DNA of 64,000 nt from Pyropia yezoensis (lineage: Eukaryota; Rhodophyta; Bangiophyceae; Bangiales; Bangiaceae). The position numbers were made by a program, and so were the translations under genes. This document shows positions 10,311 to 22,336 of this stretch, one piece after another. The notes beneath the pieces are model-generated. The model was given only the letters and a program-made list of their open reading frames with translations, had not been told where the DNA came from and searched no databases. The number at the start of each line of letters is the position of its first letter. The stretch's first letter is position 1. The DNA lies in assembly GCA_009829735.1 (NCBI GenBank), contig CM020619.1:22252671-22316670 (forward strand). The letters run 5' to 3'.

Positions 10311-13300
10311 TCAAAAGGAAACGGGGCGGTTGGTGCCGTGCGCCGCCTTGAGCGTCTTGCGAATGTTGAGCACCGCCATGTCATCATCCTTGAACGCCAA
10401 GCTGTGGAGCACGACCTTGCGATCCTTGTGGTCAAGCCGTAGAAACTCAGAGCGGCTGATGCCGCGCAGCTCATCTGCCGGACGGATCATGTCCACGAGG
10501 CACGACCACACGTCCTTGACGTCGCTAATGACCAGCGCGTCGCGCAGCAGAAGCCGCTCCTTCTCCATATGTACGTGCCGCACATCGGCGGGCGACCAGT
10601 ACCCGTCCATATCCGAGTCGAGCGCAGCAAACAGGTACTCGGCCGATGCGAGGGAGCCAGGCTCCGAGAGCGCGGTGGACAGGCGAGCAAACTCGCCGAG
10701 GCCCATGCGTTTCCGCCCGTCGCAGTGCGCCGACAGGACCCCGTCGACGGCACGCGGAATCAGCGCGCCCCGGCTCGCATTGAGCCGCTGCACGTCGTGC
10801 AGGGAGAGGCTGTAGCCGAGCGCCGACGCAGAGGAGCCGGCACCAACAGGAAGACCCGCGGCGGCTGCAAAGCCCGCCTTGACCGACCGCAACCGCTCTG
10901 GCGCGAGCCCCGACGCCACCCCAAAGTACTTGCCATTCTCAGCAGCGATGAGCGCGCGATTGAGGTTCCGCTTTCGCAGTTCCGCCTCGGTCAAGGGGCG
11001 GGAGGACCGGGAGTCGCCATGGAGGGCCATCGTGAGCGTCGATGCGCCAATCACCGCGGCTTCCTCCACCTTGACCGCCGAGTGGGGGCCAAACCGCGGC
11101 CGCTGCTCATCCATAAACGCCGCCACAAGCGCCTCCAGGGCTTTGACCGACACGCCCCCGCCCGAACGGGCGGCGCGGGAGCGGTGGGAGGGGCCGCCCG
11201 ACATTTTGCGGGCAAGCAAATCACCTCCCGCTGCTGCCCCTGACCCTGACGTTGTTGCGCGCGGCCGCATCCCGCGAGGAGAGTGCCCAGCGCCCGGACC
11301 ACCTGACACTGGCGACCTCGGTGAGGCCAACAGCACGTAAAGCCGTGCATCCGTATCGGGTTCGGGCGCGAGCGCAGTCCTCCACAGCCGCATGAAGGAT
11401 TCCAGGTCAACTCGAGAGGAGAGGACACCCCGCCCGTTTTGCATTTGCCGGGCCGCCCGGAAGAGCAGTGGCGCCGCACAACGAGGGAGGCCCACCGCCT
11501 TGGCCACGTCGCCCAGTTCGTCCAGAGAAGCCTCATTGCCCAGGTCCGCAAACGCCGCTTCAACGGCCATCCGTTCCGCGATGCGGGCGGCATCCAGCTC
11601 GGCGTCCTCGGGGTGGGATGCTGCATCCGCCTTGGCCGCGGCAGCCGCCTTGGCCGCCTTGGTCCCCCCACAGTTGCGTGCATACCGGACAGCCGCGGAG
11701 AAGATGCGGTGACCATCATCCTTTGCCAGTGGGTCGTGACAAAAGGTTGAACCCGCCGCAACGGCCGCGTCGCCCGCAGGCGTGTTGCGGTACCGCTCCG
11801 AACCAATGACAAAGATGGGGACAGACCCCGCCACGCGTGCGACCCGTTGCAACGCGTCAATCCCAGGCGCCTGCACCAGCACGACATGGGCTCGCCGAAG
11901 GGAGGCAGGATCTTTGAGCACCGCCTCGAGGGTCAGCGCGTCAATCATGACCCGCCCGCACGCCACCAGAGTGTCTTCCACTGCGTATCGAGACAGCCGA
12001 CGGAAGCCAATGAGCAGCACGTGGATGACAGCTGGCGCAGCCCTGGGCGACCCAGGCGTTTCTGACAACATCCCGCTGTACCCAGAGCTCGATGGCGGCG
12101 ACAGGCCGAGTGAATCCGCAGCAGACACGGGAACCCCGTTGGCCGACAGCAGGCTCCCCACCCGCGGCGCGTTGCCGTCTAATGCGCCGCCGGACCCCTC
12201 GTTGAGGCAGCTGTCCCGGTCCATCCCGTGCAACCCGCCCGCATCCCGCTTTGGGTGGCGCAGCAGCCCCTGGCTGCCATCCGACACAAACGGGGACGGC
12301 GGGGAGACGCTGCCACCGCCCGAAAACACAAACGTACGTGGCGCGGGCTCTGGAGGCGCCGGTCGCGCCGGCGCCGACCGCCTCGACGGTGGCGACCGCC
12401 CCGTCGACGGTGGCGGAGAGGAGCGAACGAGACCGACCCGCCGCGTCTGGCTGTTGGCTGGCAAGATGACTGAAGCGGTGACCCCGCTGACACCGGCAGG
12501 TGGCGTGGGCGGCAAAGCAGAGGCGGCAGCCTGCCCGCCGTCTCCGTCCAAAGAGCCGCAGCTTTCGCCGGGCGAGGTCATGCCCGGCGACGACGCCCCG
12601 GTCGTCGATGACGCGGGCGTCACGCACGCGCTGCTGTCCGCGCTGCCGCCATCGGCCCCCCCCGCCGGGGAGCGGCGGCCGCTGGATTTTTGCAACGGTC
12701 TTGGCGTCGGGGTGACCCACGAGATGGAGCCGGCGCGCTTGCGCAAAGCCGGCGCCGACACGTTGGCTACCGCCGCGGTGCTCGCCACCAGCGTCACGCT
12801 GCCGTCCACGTCAATGAGGCTGAGCTTGGACGACACCAGCGGCGCCACGTCCAGAAAGCCGCCCAGCTTATTCCCGCCCAACCGCAGGGACCGCAGCGTT
12901 GGCAGCCGGGCGAGGGGCGCCAGGTCCACGCTCACATCGTCCAGCCGGTTCTTGTCAAGGTAGAGCGAGCGAAGGGCGGTGCAGGCGGCGAGCGGCGCCA
13001 GGTCCACCCGCTCCAGCTGATTACCGTGCAGCCATATCCGCTCGAGCTTCTTGCACGCTGCCAGCGGCGCCAGATCCACCCGCAGCAGTGCGTTGCCATT
13101 GAGGGAGAGTGCCACCAGGCGCGGGCACCATGCCAGCGGGGAAAGGTCCACATAGTCGAGCTCGTTGGCCGCCAGCGTCACCTCGGTGATGGCGTGCGCC
13201 ACGTCCACTGACGTGGTGAGCGCGTCGAGGCTCACGCCCTTGAGGCCGAGCCCTGATAACGCCAACAGCGTTTGGCCGGGTGCCACTCGCACCAGCCGTT

Positions 13301-14225
13301 GCCGGCCGTCGCCGTCCACACCGTGCACGACAATGCTGCCGTCCCGGGGGGTGTCCTCTTCCGTCACCGTCTTTAGCTTCTTCTTGGGCTTTTTCCGGTC
13401 GGGCACGTCCGCGCCCTTTGGTGACGCGGGCTGGGAGAGGGGGTCCCCATCGCCACCACCCCCACCCGCCGCCGCCGCCGCCCCACCGCCCGTGCTCCCC
13501 GTCTGCGTCGCCGCGTCGACGCGGCCACCCGGGCTTGCCCCGCGGCCAGCGCCCGCGAGCATCGCGCCAGCCTCCCCATGGGTTGACGACGCCGCGTCGC
13601 CCGCCGGCAGGGTGCTGTCACTCGCGGTAGAGGTGCCATCGCCGTCGCCCAGCGATTCACAGCTGCTGCTGCTGCCGGTGCTGCTGCTGCTGGGCGACGC
13701 GGGCGACGCGGAGCGGGAGATGGCGTCCTCGCTCTCCAACGCCGCCATCCCCGACAGCGCCTGCAACGAGTCGTGCCGCGCCAGCTGCGACGCCCACGGC
13801 TGCCCGTCGCGGCCGACGCCGTCGCCGCCCCCGCCGCCGCCGCCGCCGACGACATTGCACCCTTGGCCGGCGGCCGCAACGCCATTGGGGCCATCAACGA
13901 GGCAGCCGCCGCCCACGCCCGCCGCCGCCGCCGCGGCCGCCGCCAGGGGGTCCCCGACCATCCCCCCGCCACCATCGACGCCGCGCCTTCCCCCCAAGAC
14001 GAGCGGCCCCGCCGCCTCCCACAGGTTGGTCAGCGAGTCGCGGGCTCCTCGCGGCTCCCCCCCCCCGGCCCCCCCTCCGGCCACCGCCGGTGGTGGCAAG
14101 TCCCCACAGGCCAGCGCCGCCGGCGGCGCCGCCGCCGCCGCCCCGTGGGCGACCATTGCCGACAGCTCCGCGAGCGAGTCATGGGGCGTCGCGATCCGCG
14201 CGCCCCGCGGCCCCGACGCGGCCAT
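10311..14225 (-). CDS. LRR, pseudoreceiver and PP2A B''-like EF-hand multidomain protein
   Basis: From the ATG at 14225 the protein has 1,304 residues in one exon. Residues about 1-310 are low complexity with three DSL-containing repeats (residues 13-24, 61-71, 150-160). Residues about 355-460 hold four to five short LRRs of the form VDLAPLAACKKLERIWLHGN. Residues about 735-845 have a receiver-like alternation (VLLIGFRRL, VMIDALTLEAVL, AHVVLVQAPG, VPIFVIGSE, AAVAAGSTFCHDPLA) without the acidic pocket or phospho-acceptor Asp. The C-terminal third resembles PP2A regulatory B'' subunits of the TON2/PPP2R3C type: LFAALDSDMDGYWSPADVRH is an EF-hand and DVKDVWSCLVDMIRP matches the conserved D(E)IFDMVKP block. 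By homology it should target a PP2A holoenzyme. The frame is open upstream to 16421, but that part is low complexity; an upstream start cannot be excluded. Confidence 0.8.
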   Translation of the reverse strand: MAASGPRGARIATPHDSLAELSAMVAHGAAAAAPPAALACGDLPPPAVAGGGAGGGEPRGARDSLTNLWEAAGPLVLGGRRGVDGGGGMVGDPLAAAAAAAAGVGGGCLVDGPNGVAAAGQGCNVVGGGGGGGGDGVGRDGQPWASQLARHDSLQALSGMAALESEDAISRSASPASPSSSSTGSSSSCESLGDGDGTSTASDSTLPAGDAASSTHGEAGAMLAGAGRGASPGGRVDAATQTGSTGGGAAAAAGGGGGDGDPLSQPASPKGADVPDRKKPKKKLKTVTEEDTPRDGSIVVHGVDGDGRQRLVRVAPGQTLLALSGLGLKGVSLDALTTSVDVAHAITEVTLAANELDYVDLSPLAWCPRLVALSLNGNALLRVDLAPLAACKKLERIWLHGNQLERVDLAPLAACTALRSLYLDKNRLDDVSVDLAPLARLPTLRSLRLGGNKLGGFLDVAPLVSSKLSLIDVDGSVTLVASTAAVANVSAPALRKRAGSISWVTPTPRPLQKSSGRRSPAGGADGGSADSSACVTPASSTTGASSPGMTSPGESCGSLDGDGGQAAASALPPTPPAGVSGVTASVILPANSQTRRVGLVRSSPPPSTGRSPPSRRSAPARPAPPEPAPRTFVFSGGGSVSPPSPFVSDGSQGLLRHPKRDAGGLHGMDRDSCLNEGSGGALDGNAPRVGSLLSANGVPVSAADSLGLSPPSSSGYSGMLSETPGSPRAAPAVIHVLLIGFRRLSRYAVEDTLVACGRVMIDALTLEAVLKDPASLRRAHVVLVQAPGIDALQRVARVAGSVPIFVIGSERYRNTPAGDAAVAAGSTFCHDPLAKDDGHRIFSAAVRYARNCGGTKAAKAAAAAKADAASHPEDAELDAARIAERMAVEAAFADLGNEASLDELGDVAKAVGLPRCAAPLLFRAARQMQNGRGVLSSRVDLESFMRLWRTALAPEPDTDARLYVLLASPRSPVSGGPGAGHSPRGMRPRATTSGSGAAAGGDLLARKMSGGPSHRSRAARSGGGVSVKALEALVAAFMDEQRPRFGPHSAVKVEEAAVIGASTLTMALHGDSRSSRPLTEAELRKRNLNRALIAAENGKYFGVASGLAPERLRSVKAGFAAAAGLPVGAGSSASALGYSLSLHDVQRLNASRGALIPRAVDGVLSAHCDGRKRMGLGEFARLSTALSEPGSLASAEYLFAALDSDMDGYWSPADVRHVHMEKERLLLRDALVISDVKDVWSCLVDMIRPADELRGISRSEFLRLDHKDRKVVLHSLAFKDDDMAVLNIRKTLKAAHGTNRPVSF

Positions 14226-15329
14226 CCGGGGGGCACCCCGCCCGGGCCGCGCAGGCCGCGCAGGCCGCCCACCCCGCCCGCCGCCGCCGCCGCCGTGTCC
14301 GGGACGTGCCGCCGCCCAGCGCCGTTGCAACAGGCAGGGACCGGTCGGGCGGGCCGCGCATGACCCGCCGGGGGCAGCGTCTCCTCTCCCCCCAACCCCG
14401 CCCCCCCTTGCCCCCCACCGGCCCTCCCCCTGGATGCGCGTGTGCCCAGCAGCCCCGCTGCGCTGGTGCCCGGCACCGGGTCTCCTACAGCCCCAGCGAC
14501 CAACCCCCCCCCCACCCCACCCCCCCCGCCCCCACCCCCACCTCCGCCTTATAAACAACAACACGGGCGCCTCCTCACGCCCACACGCCCTTGACCGCGC
14601 GGCGGCTTGGAGGCCGTCGGCGTGTGCCGACGAAGTCACGCCTTGTCGGCGGCCGACGACCTGGCGGGCTACCCGCCCCCCCCCCCCCCCCCCCCCCACC
14701 CGCCCCGGCGGTGCGTTCGAGGCAAGCCGACACAGACGGCCGGGCGGGCGAGCAGGCAGACGAGCGTGCACCCGCGGCGCGCGAGTCGGCGGGGGCGCGC
14801 AGCGCACGTCACGTCGCCCCCCCCCGCCCCCCCCACCCCCCTCCCTCTGCCCTACCACCCTACCCCCCCGGTGCTCTACGGGTGGAGGGCGGCGTCGCGG
14901 GTGCGGGTGCAGGTGCGGGGTGCGGGGTGCGGGTGCAGGTGCGGGGGTGCGCGCGGGGAGGGGGGGCCCCAGCCGGCCGCGTGGCCGCCGTGTGTCGCCG
15001 TGCCGGCGCGCGCGGCCCGCGAGGGGAGACCTCGCCCGCCCGACCGCGACCGCCGCGACGGCCAGCGCAACAACGTACGCGGCGCCGCGACGGCGGGAGG
15101 TGCGTGTGCGTCGAGGGGGAGGCGGGCGGCCGTCGAGGGGGGCGGGCAGCCGTCGAGGGGGGCCGGCGGCGGGGCCGGGTGCCCCGCCGGGTCGCGCGCC
15201 GCGCACCAACAGCAGCTGGCGATGGTCGACGCGGCTCGCGGCGGGCGGCGGCGGGCGGCGGCGGCAGCAGCAGGGGGCCCGCCCGCGCACCGCCGGCGGC
15301 GGTCGGCGGTGGCCGCGGCGGCGGGGGCA

Positions 15330-15364
<35 letters not shown>

Positions 15365-16421
15365 AGCAGCGGCCGCGGCAACGGCGTCGTCGGCGACGTG
15401 GGCGGAACGCCGCGGGCGACTGCGCGGCGGCGGCGGCGGCGGCGGTGGCGGCGGCGCGCGGCGGCGCGCGGCGCCTGTGGGCGCCTGCGGCGGAGCAGGC
15501 CGTCGTGGTCCCCCCCGCCCCCACAACCCCCAGGACGCACCCGCGGAACACGGAGAGAACGAGACGCACACCACACCACCACCACAACCACCACCACCAC
15601 CACCCCCGCGGCCTTCGTGGCACGGGGGCCCCCGGGGGAGAAGAGACAGGAACACAGCAAAGCAGGGGGATTGGGTGGGGGGGGGGGCGGGGCCAGAGGG
15701 AACAAGGCCGGGAATACACGCGTGGCGAGGTGGGGGGGGGTGGGAGCGTCGCCAAATGAAAACAATATGTACAGGATGAAAAACGAGGGCGACAACAAAA
15801 ACAGCGCGTCGGCAAACAGCTGCGGGGGGAGGGGGGGGTGGGTGGGAGAGAAGGACACACCCTGCAAGGACCCCGTAGGTTGACGACGACGACGCGCGGC
15901 TGAGAGGCAAAAAAAAAAAAATCAGCCAATGGGCTCTGCACAGGTGCACCCCGCCGGCTGGGAGTGTAGATAGCTAGGGGATCGCGCCGCCGAATCGGGG
16001 GGGCGTGTGACAGCCGCCCGGACCAGCGACCGCGACCGCAGACGGAGCTGGGGGCGCGCGCGCAAAGGAAGAGTGGCGGAGGGGGTCCCCGGGGAGAGAT
16101 ACGAGGAGGGGCCGGTGCGCCCCCACCCCCCCCCAGAAGCCGGTCCACATCCAACTGGCGTCTCGGACCGACCACCACCTCAACCCCCCCCCATGGGGCC
16201 AGGGGGAGGGCATGCACGGAGGTGTTCTGTTGGAAGCCCCCCCCCTTCACGCTTGCCGTCGTGGGGTAGAGGAGTGACGCCGGCGGCCTCGATCTGGGCG
16301 CACCCCCCCAAGATGACCCGCTGGCAGCACCTCTGCCTGGCCCACTCGCGACGGCGGCTCGACGGAAGGCGGCTCGTGAGGCTCTGCCCGCCCGGCTGAC
16401 CGGCAGCCAGGTATCCGCCAT
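14226..16421. other. Low-complexity G+C-rich upstream region
   Basis: An open frame continues upstream of the multidomain gene but encodes only Arg/Pro/Gly-rich sequence. It includes a C22 homopolymer at 14676-14697 and GGC/GCG and CCA repeats at 15310-15610. A CCAAT box lies near 15927. Most likely this is 5' UTR and promoter. Confidence 0.4.
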
Positions 16422-19381
16422 GTGCGATTTCGGCCATTAACGGGTGGGCCAACGGGCCCGACGGGACCAGCCAGTGCCAAACCGCTGCCTGCGGAAACTG
16501 CACGACGCCACAGGCCCCACCGGACGCGCTGCTGGGGGGGGGGGGGGTCCAGGTGTCGGTGGGGAGTGGTTGGGCCATCCCTTGGGAAGGGAACCTCTCC
16601 GGGGCATGCAAGGGATGCCCTTGGGGGTCCCCGGGCCGCCCCGGGACGCTGCCTGCTGCGCGGGAGTCGATGCGATGGACCCCACCAGGTCAGCCGCCAC
16701 ATGATATCATTTTGGTTGTCGCCCGTGGTACAACTTGGGGAGTGCCACGTGGCGTGACGACGCCCACAAGGTCCTTCCAGGGGGGAGGCGCTGTCCGCTT
16801 GCCCGCCCGAGGCCCGAGCCAATGGAACCAGCGGCCTGGCGAGGAGGAGGGCACTAGCGGGGTGCTGAGAAGGGGTGGGGTGAGGGGTGGGGGCGGTCGG
16901 AGATTGGGGCCGCGCGGAACCTAACGATGGAGTTCACTTTGCCATTTTGCCGGTCGGTGGCCCACTCGGCGGCGGACACTAACAAAGGCGCTGGCCATGC
17001 GGCCACCCCGGCCTGCACCGTGCTCCTCCCGATTGCAATATGTAGAGGATGGATCGCGGTGCGGTTGTGCGAGATCAGGGATTTTCAGGCGGCGGTGGGA
17101 GGACCGCCGCGGCGGGGACCCAGGTCGAACCGCCCCGTCGGTGGCGGGCCGATCGTGAGCTCCGGGCGGGCCAGCGCAGTCGTCGCAACGGCCGGATGTG
17201 GGAGGGCCAGCCAGCGTGTCCGGTGCAACACCAATTTGGACCGCGCACACCCGTTGGAGGCGGGAGCTCCCAGTCTGGGGCAGCGCCGCTGCGTCGGCCC
17301 GAGGGGAAGGAGAGGCTCACCCGGGAAGGGCAACGAAGCATGCGGGAACCATCATAACCCATGATGGACAAAAAAGGCGCTGTGCCACTATGTACCACAA
17401 ACTTTGAGATGGCGATGCACGGGAGCGCGGGCACACTCGCTACATATGCGGTACATATGCACCGTCCCGCTTTCACATGTATATTTAGCAGGCAGATTCA
17501 CGAGCCATCCTTGATTACTTGTTGGGATGGGTTGATCCTCTCAGCAACCCGTGCGGGTGCACGGCTGCAGCTACACACATAGGGATTAGACCATCTTTCA
17601 TAGGCCCGAACATGAAGCCCGTGCCACGGTGCGCACGCGGGAGAGCAGAACGCTCCGAGTGGTCATTGCACAGGGGTACCCCCAAGGCCTTCGTGGTCTG
17701 TCCAGGAGGACACCCCCCCAACGTGATGTTGCACTGCCCTACAGTGGAGTCCTCAGTTTGTATTACTAGAGGGATGATCCCTTATGGTTGGTGGCGCCGA
17801 GACGCGGGCACGACCCGGCGACGGCGTACGCTCGCGACGCCACTGGAATCGCCTCCCGCCCCTCCTCGAATGCAACTGGTTGATGGGGCGGCAATGACGG
17901 TCGTGCATCGCAGCCGCAGGTGGGGAGGTGCTTTTTTTGCCAGCACACCCATGGCCACAGTCGCCTCGGGTCTGGTGTGGGCCGGAAAGGGCAGACGCTG
18001 GTGTGGTGCAGCTACCCTAGGTGTAGGGAGCAACCAGATGTCATAGAGCGCACGATAGGGCGGAGTTTCCACGGCGCCAGGCGGGGGACCGCCACAGCGT
18101 CGTGGGAAAGCGCACAGCTCCTCCGTCAATGCACGAGGGGAGACACCGATCCAGCTTCTCTCCCGCCACACTCCCCTTCGCCGGTGGGGGATATCCTTAT
18201 GTACATCATGTATGACGGGGGGGGGGGGAGGGCAAACCTTTCTTCCTTCCCTGCACAGCCTTGTCGTGATGGCCGGGCGGCGCGGGGCGCCCGCGGCAGT
18301 TGGCCCAGGCAACGACCCACCCGCTGGCCGGCAGCGGCGGAGGGCGGCGGGCCTGCAGAAGAGCCTACGCACCGAAAGGGCAGCAGCCGCGAGAGGGCCC
18401 CGTCCTTGTGATCCCCGGCACGGAAAAGAGAGAAAGACAAAGAAAAAAACTGGAAGGAGCCTATACCCTCCACGCTGCCCCCAACAAGCTCCCTTCATCC
18501 TCCCTTTCAAGTAAGTACATGCAACTATCGTCAATTCTGTCGGGCTTCCGTCAGATACGGCACAAATTTTGAGACTGTGTGGTACTGAACTGTACGACCC
18601 CTCGACCAGTCGAATTTGAGCTGGCCCGCCCTCCTGGACCTCGCGGGGGCGAGGCCACGTCGCCTGGCCGTTGGCGCGCCGCCCTCGCCAGTCCAGGCCT
18701 CCGTGGGGGGGGGGCGGTCCCCATTTCAAAAAAACAAAACAGGGGTGCCCCCCCCCCGCCCGCATCGCCCAGGGGGGGGGGAGGGTGCCGCGCGTGTGCC
18801 CGCAGACGCCCCCCGTCTGCCGTGTTGCTCGCCTGCCCAGCCTCCGCCGCGGGCTCGCCGCAGCGGCCGTCGTCGTATGTACGACCGTCTGCCGGCGCCT
18901 CCGTGTCCGCCGCACACGCGCACGGAGGGCGCGCCACCCTCTTGTTTTCTCCCCCGGCTCTCGTCTCTTTTTTTTTTTTGAACGCGCGCCGCGTCGGCTG
19001 CGCCGCGGAGAATCTGTGTCACTGGCTCAGACGCCCCTCCTCCCCACCGCACCACCCCCTCCTTTGCCGTCGGCCGCTGCCGCCCACCCTCTTCCCGGAG
19101 GGCCGACGCGCACGCCCTCTCTTTCCCCCTCATCGCTCCCCAGCTTCCCCACCCCACCCCCCCTGCCCCTCCCGTTACCTCGTCCAGTGGGGGGCAGGCA
19201 CCGCCGTGCGACCTGCACCTCCCACGCGACGGCGGGCGGCGGGGCGCGTACAATCCACGACCTTCGGTGGGGCGGTTGCGGCTTTGGTGGGCTTGCTCGG
19301 CTGGGTTGCCCCTCCCTCTCCCCCCCCCCCCGCCCCCTCCCAGCGCTTGATTGCCTGCCCGCCTGCCCGCCTGTGCGCCCG

Positions 19382-19417
<36 letters not shown>

Positions 19418-20114
19418 GCCGTGGGTTGGGGCGGGCGGACGCGCCGCGCTTCCCCTCCCCCCCCCCCCCTCCCCTCCCCAACACGCGTCGGTCACCTCGG
19501 TCACCGACCGACGCTTCCGGCGGCGGGTCAGCCGTCGTTGCGCGGCCACCGCCGTCGGGTGCTGCTGCACCCCCCCCCCCCCACTACCTCCTCCACACCG
19601 CGCGCTACATACTCCGCTCCCCGCCCGCCCCCCCCCCCCCGTCCCCTAGCCGTGCTCGCGCCCCGCGCGGAGGTGGCGGCCGGCGGCTGACGCCCACAGC
19701 GGCAGCGCTTCATCACCCCCCAACCTCCCCCTACCCCCGCCGCGCGGCAGGCACAGCCGGTGAGCGACTTTTGGCAGACCCCCCGTCGCCGCCACCGCCG
19801 CCGCCGCCACCGCCGCCGCTTGCGCGGGCGACGCGGCGCAGGGGCGGCGCGGACACGCCCCCCCCCCCCCCCTTCCTCTTTCTCCCACTCCATCACCCCA
19901 CCGCACACCCCACTTGTCCCGCCCCCGGTGGACCCACCTTCGGCCCCCTCACTTGCCGTCCCGCCCCCCCACCATCCCCGAGTCATGTCGCCTCCGCCCC
20001 ACGCCGCCGACATGGCGCCCCCCCCCCCCCTGCCGCCCCCCCCGCCGACATGGCAGGGACCCCGTCCGCCCCCCGCCCCCCCCTTGGGTGCGCGCCTCCC
20101 CCCCCCTCCCCCCC
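16422..20114. other. Intergenic, no supported gene
   Basis: 3.7 kb without an ORF of convincing coding character. 17340-17800 and 18470-18600 are less G+C-rich. 18700-20100 is polypyrimidine-rich with many C runs and a GCCT microsatellite. A strong splice-donor-like CAAGTAAGT lies near 18508. Confidence 0.45.
19381..19416 (+). repeat. (GCCT)9 microsatellite
   Basis: Nine perfect copies of GCCT, bordered by imperfect GCCTGCCC and GCCTGG sequence. Confidence 0.9.
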
Positions 20115-21988
20115 ATGCCCCCCCGCTCGCCCGCCGACGCCAGCGCCGGCGCCGGCGGTGCCCGTCCCGCCGATGCAGACGTGGACGCCTTCCTCACCAC
20201 CTTTTACGCGGCGCTGGCGGCGGCGCGGCGGGCCAAGGCGGCGCTCCTCACCGCCTCCATCCCCCCATCGGGGGCGGCCGACGTGGCCGCCGCCCGCGCC
20301 GCGCTCGCCGCCCGCGTCGCCGACGTGCGGCGGCTGATGGGCACCGGCACCGCCTACTTTGACGCCGCCCTCACGGGCGGCGGCGGCGCGCCGGGGGGGA
20401 AGGCGCCCACGTCGTTGGGGGAAGGGCGGCCTGCCAGCGAGGCAACGCCGGCCGGCGGTGCTACCGCAGCCGGCGCCGGGTCAACGGCGGCAGGCACACT
20501 CTCCACCGGCAGCCGTGGTGGGGGCGGTGGCGTTGCTGGTAGCAGCGGCGGCGGCGTCGTTGTTGTTGTTGACGACGGCGGGAATGTGGGCTCTCCCGTG
20601 TCGTCGCCTGGGGAGCAGACGTTGTGTCTGGCCGCCGGAGACGCCGCCGCCCTGCGGTTGCGGCTGCAGCTGGCGGCGGCCGTCGACGCTGCTGCGGCCG
20701 CCGTCGCCACCCGCGACGGGGATGGCGGTCGACGACGCTGGCCGGGCGTCGCCGCCGCCGCCGCCGCCGCCACCGCCACCGCCGACGGCGGAGTGGTTGG
20801 CGACTGCCCCACCGCCGGTGGCGGGGGGCCGCCACCAGCGGCAGCGGCAGTGGTCGCGACAGCGGCGGCTGGCGCCACCGCCGGCCGCGACCGGGCGGCG
20901 GCGTCGGGCCGGCCCGCCAGCGCCACGTGGGATGGCGTCCCGTGGGCGGGGGTGGGCGGGAGCTCCCCCGTCAGTGGCGGGGACTCCCCGACCCCGTCTG
21001 CCGGTGAGGAGCGGGACGGCGGCGGCGGCGACCGCCGCCGCGACGGGCGTGGCGAAGGCCACGGCGGCGGCGGTGACGGCGGCGGTGACGGCGACCGCGA
21101 CGGCGACGGCGGCGGTGGGGGCACCCCGGCCGGCCGCCGGCGCAGCGCCAGCGTTGACATGCCCGGCAGGGGTGGTGGCGGCCGTGGCGGCGGCGGCGGC
21201 GGGTGCGGCGGCGGCAGCGACAGGGGCCCGCTGTCCCCCTCTGCGGCGGCGGTGGCGGACCCTGCGCCCGGCGCGACGGCGGCAGCGGCTGCGCTGCGAG
21301 CACCCCCGGCGTCCCCCCGGTCGGGCCTCCCCGACGCGATCGCCACCCTCGAGGCCCTCCGCCTGACCGTCCGGGGCCTGACAAAGCCCCCACGCGGGGG
21401 GGCTGTGGCGGCGGCCGCCGCCACGCCAGCCGCCGCGACCGCTGCGGCGGCGGCTGCCGCGGCCGCGTCGGCGACGGCCACCGCCACGGCCACCGTCATT
21501 GCCACGGCGGCGGCGGCGGGGGCGGCGGCGGCGGCCGCATCGCCGCCGCCAGCGGGTGCGGTGGCGCCCGGGCGGCCGCCGCCCGCGCCGTCAACGGGCG
21601 GGCGGCCACGGCGGCCGCGGCGGCAGTCCATCCCGGCGGGCGGCACCGACACGTGGGACGACTGGGGCGGTGGCAGCAGCGGTGGCGGCGGCGGCGACGG
21701 CGCAAACACCACGGCCGGCGGCGGGCGACCCCCCGTGGTGGCCGCCACGCGCCCCGCCTGCCGCCCGGGCCTCCCTCGCTCCGTTTCTTCGTACGTGGCA
21801 TCGACGAGTGGCGGCGGCAGCGGCGGCGGCGGTGGCGGTAGTGGTGGTGATGGCGGTGCCATCCGCGGCCGAGGCCGGTTGCGCCGCGCGTCGGTGACGC
21901 CCGCTCTCGACGCGGTGGCGGAAGGGGAGCCGCCGCCGCTCCCGCCGCCGTTGCCGCCCGCCGCCGCCGGCGTTGCAGTGTCGGCAGT

Positions 21989-22029
<41 letters not shown>

Positions 22030-22304
22030 ACGTGCCGCCGGCGCCAGTGCTTGCCGCTGCTGGTGGTGGGGCCGGCCTCCCCTACACCCGCTCCGCCCCG
22101 TGGGGGCGGCCGCTGTCGGCGCCCGCGTCGCCGCTTGCCTGGTCGTGCTCCTCTGCGTCGCTGGGTGGGCCCGCCGCCGCGGCGGCAGCTGCGGCGACAG
22201 AAGCGGCAGACGCGCCCGCCGTCGGCTCCTCCCCCGCCCACGACCGGTACCGCGGCGGCGACCGTGACCGTGGTGGCGGCGGGGGTGGCGGCGGGGGTGG
22301 CGGT

Positions 22305-22336
<32 letters not shown>

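Noticed and set aside
13165-15366. 733-residue plus-strand ORF
   Set aside because: Antisense shadow of the LRR/PP2A-B'' gene and its low-complexity upstream sequence; it is Pro/Arg/Ser-rich and has no domain.
14226-16421. Upstream extension of the multidomain protein to about 2,036 residues
   Set aside because: The extension is Arg/Pro/Gly low complexity spanning a C22 run, with no conserved block; the ATG at 14225 begins the first repeated motif region.
17782-18915. 377-residue minus-strand ORF
   Set aside because: Non-ATG start, mixed low-complexity content and homopolymers, no domain or helix-like periodicity.
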